Assembly: GCA_947628135.1 (NCBI GenBank)
Contig: CANQYT010000002.1
Coordinates: 86,572 to 150,571, forward strand
Direction: 5' to 3'
Origin: an uncultured Clostridia bacterium
GTDB taxonomy: Bacteria; Bacillota; Clostridia; Christensenellales; CAG-314
Length of the DNA: 64,000 bases
Part shown: in pieces, positions 61,173 through 64,000 of the stretch
How positions within the stretch are numbered: position 1 is the stretch's first letter
How the letters are laid out: the number at the start of each line of letters is the position of its first letter
The notes under the pieces: model-generated
What the model was told of the DNA's origin: nothing
What the model saw: the letters and a program-made list of their open reading frames with translations, nothing else
Databases searched by the model: none
Position numbers and translations under genes: made by a program

Positions 61173-61216
61173 TTGTCCACAGCGCGGGTGCGGATTGTGG
61201 ATAACTTTGTGGATAA
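61173..61216. promoter_or_regulatory. Cluster of three DnaA boxes
   Basis: TTGTCCACA at 61173-61181 (one mismatch to TTATCCACA) and two perfect reverse boxes TGTGGATAA at 61196-61204 and 61208-61216. They lie in the 400-bp gap between the ferritin-like gene and cwlD. No dnaA, dnaN, rpmH or gid genes are near, so this is not clearly oriC. The rest of the gap holds no gene. Confidence 0.65.
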
Positions 61217-61337
61217 GTGCATAACTTCGCCCATTTTGCCGCAAAAAAGGGCAAATTTTGGCGAAAAAGTAAGATTTTCGCGTTGTCGGATGCTGTTTTG
61301 CGCCGAAACGCAAGCAATTGCTCGGGAGTGATTTTGT

Positions 61338-62027
61338 ATGTTTGCAGTGTGGAAAAGCAAGTATGTGATTGCCGTGTTGGCGGCGCTTATTGTTGCGGAG
61401 GCGGCGTTGTCGGTGTTTTTGGTTGCGCAGCATTCCGCGCAAAAAACCACCTTGATAGATTTCACCGTGGTGATAGACGCGGGGCACGGCGGAATTGACG
61501 GCGGAGTCGTGGGCGCAAACGGCGTAAAGGAATCTTCTCTCAATCTTGCCTATTCCAAAACGCTCGGCGGCATTTTCGAACGGGCTGGGTTCAACGTGGT
61601 GTACACGCGAACGGGCGAGGGCGGCTTGTACGGTTTGCCCACAAACGGCTTTAAACTGCGCGATATGAAGGAGCGCAAGCGAATAATAGACGAAGCGCAG
61701 CCCGATTTGATGATAAGCGTCCATATGAACAAATTCAGCGCAAGTTACCGAAGCGGTCCGCAGGTTTTCTTTCAGGAGGGCAAGGAGCGCGGCAAACTTC
61801 TCGCGGACAATCTGCAACGCGTTTTCAACGATTTCACGGGCAAGGAGCGCGAAGCCATCGCCGGCGATTACTACGTGTGCAGGGAAACGAATTGTCCCGC
61901 GGTGATAGTGGAATGCGGCTTTCTGTCCAATCCCGACGAATGCGCCGCCTTGCAGACTGCGCCCTACCGCGAACAAATTTGCAATCTCATCTTCAACGGA
62001 GCAATGCTGTATTTGTACGCGGGGTGA
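61338..62027 (+). CDS. cwlD: N-acetylmuramoyl-L-alanine amidase, CwlD type
   Basis: A 229-residue amidase_3 enzyme with an N-terminal membrane anchor (about 10-30). Zinc and catalytic motifs are VIDAGHGGIDGG, the ESSLNL glutamate, SVHMN and VECGFLSNPDE. CwlD makes the muramic-delta-lactam of spore cortex; the short single-domain form matches CwlD better than large cell-wall amidases. Confidence 0.88.
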   Translation: MFAVWKSKYVIAVLAALIVAEAALSVFLVAQHSAQKTTLIDFTVVIDAGHGGIDGGVVGANGVKESSLNLAYSKTLGGIFERAGFNVVYTRTGEGGLYGLPTNGFKLRDMKERKRIIDEAQPDLMISVHMNKFSASYRSGPQVFFQEGKERGKLLADNLQRVFNDFTGKEREAIAGDYYVCRETNCPAVIVECGFLSNPDECAALQTAPYREQICNLIFNGAMLYLYAG

Positions 62028-62069
62028 GCCTTCTGCCGCAAAATTGTTTCCGCAAGCGTAAAAAAATTG

Positions 62070-62098
62070 TTGCGGCAAACGCAATTTAGCAGTATAAT
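62070..62098 (+). promoter_or_regulatory. Promoter of the small membrane protein / deacylase pair
   Basis: TTGCGG (62070-62075), 17-bp spacer, TATAAT (62093-62098). Confidence 0.55.
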
Positions 62099-62126
62099 CT
62101 TGTTATCATACAAAGGAGCAAACACA

Positions 62127-62441
62127 ATGTTCAATCACAACAATTCCGAATCGGACGGCAACGGCGGCGGATTTTTGGGTTTTGTCGCCTTTTTGGTCAC
62201 AATATTTGCGGCGGTGCTGTATCTTGTGGCGTTGGTGTTGCAGTTCATCAAAGTAAACGTTCCCGCCATCGAAACTATGCGTTCCGTTGCGTCTATGCTC
62301 ACCGTTTGCGTTGCGGGCGTGATGGGCTGGCGATTTGTCAAACGTCGCCGCGGCTGGCTCAAAGCGTTTTACATATTGTTGATACTTGTCGTCGTGGCGT
62401 GCGTTGTAGTGCCGATAGTGCTGCAATACGTAGGCAAATGA
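62127..62441 (+). CDS. Small hypothetical membrane protein
   Basis: A 104-residue protein with a polar N-terminus and three transmembrane helices (about 16-41, 51-66 and 77-98). No family recognised. AAGGAG ribosome site. Its stop overlaps the next start as ATGA. Confidence 0.7.
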   Translation: MFNHNNSESDGNGGGFLGFVAFLVTIFAAVLYLVALVLQFIKVNVPAIETMRSVASMLTVCVAGVMGWRFVKRRRGWLKAFYILLILVVVACVVVPIVLQYVGK

Positions 62442-62920
62442 TTTCGAAAGTCTGCGATTATCTGGCGCAAATAGGCGTTGAGTTCCAACTGCTCAGACAT
62501 CGCGCCGTGGTAACGACCGAGGAGTCGCGGCAGGTGATAAAAGTCGACGGCTGTATGTCCTGCAAGAGCCTGTACGTAAAGGACAAGAGAAGCGACGATT
62601 GCTTCCTTGTGGTGCTTCCGTTCGACAAGCGCGCCGATATGCGCGGTCTGGCAAGTTACGTCGGCGTTGCAAAGTTCGAATTTGCAACGGAAGAACGTCT
62701 TTTTCGCGATCTGCAAGTACACCGCGGCAGCGTAAGCCCTTTCGCTTTCCTCAACGAAAGTAGCGGCAACGCTCCGTTGCTTATCGACGCGGAAGTCTGG
62801 AACGCCCCCAAGGTCAAATTTCACCCCTGCGACAACACAGCGACGGTGGTTTTGTCGGGCGATGGCTTGCGTACTTTTCTGCAAAGTATAGGTAAACGTG
62901 TGGTAGTGGTAAACGGCTGA
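62438..62920 (+). CDS. YbaK/ProX-type aminoacyl-tRNA deacylase
   Basis: A 160-residue stand-alone editing domain of the YbaK/PrdX family. Motifs are CKSLYVKD, FLVVLPFDKRADMRGL, HRGSVSPFAFLNE and KVKFHPCDNTATVVLS. It hydrolyses mischarged Ala- or Cys-tRNA(Pro) type substrates. Overlaps the small membrane protein gene. Confidence 0.88.
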   Translation: MISKVCDYLAQIGVEFQLLRHRAVVTTEESRQVIKVDGCMSCKSLYVKDKRSDDCFLVVLPFDKRADMRGLASYVGVAKFEFATEERLFRDLQVHRGSVSPFAFLNESSGNAPLLIDAEVWNAPKVKFHPCDNTATVVLSGDGLRTFLQSIGKRVVVVNG

Positions 62921-63020
62921 GAAATAAACTATGGGGTGCATATTTTTCGCACTTTTAAATAAAGCGGCGCAGTGTTACCGTCGGGCGGAAAATTTTGATT
63001 ATTATTTTTCGCTGAAACTA

Positions 63021-63049
63021 TTGACAACATTTTTTTGCGGTAATATAAT
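63021..63049 (+). promoter_or_regulatory. Consensus promoter of the 77-residue membrane protein gene
   Basis: TTGACA (63021-63026), 17-bp spacer, TATAAT (63044-63049): both boxes perfect, the strongest-looking promoter in the window. Confidence 0.85.
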
Positions 63050-63079
63050 ATAATTAATCAAAAAAAGGAGATTTTTAAG

Positions 63080-63313
63080 ATGAAAGCATTTATCAAAACC
63101 GTAAACAGTTGGCCTCTTATCGTAAAGTTGTTGCTTTGCATACCTCTGGTCGAAATCTTCTACGGAATTTGCAGAATTATCAACCAAGCCGCCAAGGGCA
63201 ACATCCTTATGCTTGTTCTTGCCATTTTGACGGTTGTACCCGGCGCTGCGTTTATGTGGCTGCTCGACCTCATTTGGGTCATCGTCACCGGACACGCTTG
63301 CTTGTTGGGCTGA
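63080..63313 (+). CDS. Small two-helix membrane protein
   Basis: A 77-residue protein with two hydrophobic helices (about 13-33 and 40-69) ending in FMWLLDLIWVIVTGHACLLG. Ribosome site AAGGAG and a perfect consensus promoter imply high expression. The family is common in Clostridia but has no function that I know. A strong terminator follows. Confidence 0.75.
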   Translation: MKAFIKTVNSWPLIVKLLLCIPLVEIFYGICRIINQAAKGNILMLVLAILTVVPGAAFMWLLDLIWVIVTGHACLLG

Positions 63314-63331
63314 TACTGTAAAACACAGGGA

Positions 63332-63363
63332 AACTCCGCGCGTTGTGCGCGGAGTTTTTTTTT
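63332..63363 (+). terminator. Strong intrinsic terminator
   Basis: A perfect 10-bp GC-rich stem (63332-63341 with 63347-63356) and nine T. Confidence 0.92.
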
Positions 63364-63389
63364 GCTCTACGTCAAACGTGGTGCAACGG

Positions 63390-63417
63390 CAAAGATTCGG
63401 TACGCGCCCGAACTTTG
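63390..63417. repeat. Dispersed palindromic repeat, copy 2
   Basis: Identical to 51448-51475. The sequence to its right (GGGTTTG...) is only loosely similar between the two sites. Confidence 0.85.
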
Positions 63418-63930
63418 CGGGGGTTTGGCTCTTTGTCTGCTTGTTTGCGCTGTAACGTTTAGTACGGAGCACAAATTGTTGTACGGATAGCGGCGTTTGG
63501 CAAAACTCGTCGCGCCCGTTGCGACAGAGTGGCTTGCGCCTTTGCCCGAAGCGCTCATTGCGGGCAGGGGCATATTCGGCGATTTTTGTTGTCCGCCGTG
63601 GTGTGGCGCGGCGGCGCGTTGTTTTTCGGTGTATTTTTTTACAATGTTTTTTATTATATTTTACAATATATCGATTACGTAATAGCAGCCGTGCAAGGTA
63701 TGGGTAAAATCTCACTTCGGCGGTGCAAAACTTTGTTCCGTCTTTTTTTTTCCGAATAAATATGGGTGTATCAGGCGCAAGGAAAAAAGCGCTCAACGCA
63801 ACTTTGTTTCGGAAAATTTCTTCCAAAAACTTTGCAACCCCCGCTAAACGGCGGCAAAATGCCCCTCGTCGGTGCAAAAATGCGCGAAAAAACCGCAAAA
63901 AAAGCGGTAAAAATTAAATTTTTCTCAAAT
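63418..63930. other. Gap with no gene seen
   Basis: About 510 bp with T-rich runs and AT-rich patches (63630-63680) but no frame with start, ribosome site and protein-like composition. Frames present are proline-, cysteine- or arginine-rich and unconvincing. Confidence 0.4.
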
Positions 63931-63936
63931 TGGGTA

Positions 63937-63966
63937 TTGACAACACCAGAAGGGGGGGGGTATAAT
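63937..63966 (+). promoter_or_regulatory. Promoter with a G9 tract in its spacer
   Basis: TTGACA (63937-63942) and TATAAT (63961-63966) are both perfect; the 18-bp spacer ends with nine G (63952-63960). The gene it drives lies beyond the window. Slippage in the G tract would change promoter spacing and strength. Confidence 0.7.
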
Positions 63967-64000
63967 GGATTTTACCGAGCGGATGTGCATAACTTCCTCT

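Noticed and set aside
61173..61216. Chromosomal replication origin
   Set aside because: DnaA boxes alone are not enough: no dnaA, dnaN, rpmH, gid or par genes and no long AT-rich unwinding element are seen beside them. Kept only as a DnaA-box cluster.
63497..63759. Overlapping short frames of 60-76 codons near the right end
   Set aside because: Composition is unlike a protein (C, P and R rich or T-run-derived phenylalanine), there is no ribosome site, and all frames overlap each other.
1..64000. tRNA, rRNA or CRISPR loci
   Set aside because: I looked through all gaps for cloverleaf ends, conserved rRNA segments and regularly spaced repeats and found none.

Overview
The window looks like chromosomal DNA from an anaerobic, spore-forming member of the Clostridia (Firmicutes), probably an uncultured gut lineage. 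Supporting genes are spoIIID and a CwlD-type amidase (sporulation), a reverse rubrerythrin, FloA/NfeD, RicT, a Firmicutes-type long HPF, and a TPP-riboswitch-controlled ThiT. The order-level assignment is inference. Most of the window has a balanced, moderately GC-rich composition. Promoters are plain sigma-A type: many TTGNNN boxes lie 16-18 bp from TANAAT boxes. No rRNA, tRNA, CRISPR array or transposase was found.

Layout. 1-4.4 kb: end of a Bax-inhibitor-like membrane protein, a DUF2804 protein, spoIIID, a reverse-strand ttcA-DUF697 pair, and a rubredoxin/rubrerythrin oxidative-stress operon. 4.5-13.8 kb: one long same-strand gene run with a patatin-like lipase, two related metallo-beta-lactamase-fold surface proteins, and a compact shikimate operon aroC-aroB-[aroA-aroE fusion]-aroQ-aroK. 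13.9-16.3 kb: an AT-rich island with a type II restriction-modification pair. 16.6-26.2 kb: uridine-kinase-like protein, folA, MATE exporter, Ca-type P-ATPase and a Clp ATPase whose 3' end and terminator are tandemly duplicated. 26.3-29.0 kb: hpf-nfeD-floA operon. 29.0-42.8 kb: a cell-surface region with a SHOCT-like membrane protein, a YDG/MBG-repeat protein, two very large lipoproteins built of repeated CxxCG/GH motifs plus a truncated third one, plsX and a GNAT protein. 42.8-50.8 kb: two winged-helix/TM paralogues with an alkyltransferase, then tmk-holB-ricT-yfcE, rho, mnmA and a DUF1624 protein. 50.8-55.5 kb: a repeat-rich gap followed by an ECF sigma operon with a vWA lipoprotein. 55.5-64 kb: TPP riboswitch and an extended ThiT, ppx, DUF378, a ferritin-like protein with a possible 52-residue partner, a cluster of DnaA boxes, cwlD, a prolyl-tRNA editing protein and small membrane proteins.

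Most notable points: the AroA-AroE fusion inside a divergent aro operon; a 41-codon leader ORF that runs into a terminator ahead of the 1593-residue lipoprotein; a promoter whose spacer contains a run of nine G (possible phase variation) at the right edge; twin 17-bp palindromes upstream of the ferritin-like gene; three DnaA boxes within 44 bp; two promoters placed so that the mRNA would be leaderless (ttcA and the ECF sigma gene); and a dispersed 28-bp palindromic repeat. None of these amounts to a proven new system. Each is listed with the test that would settle it.
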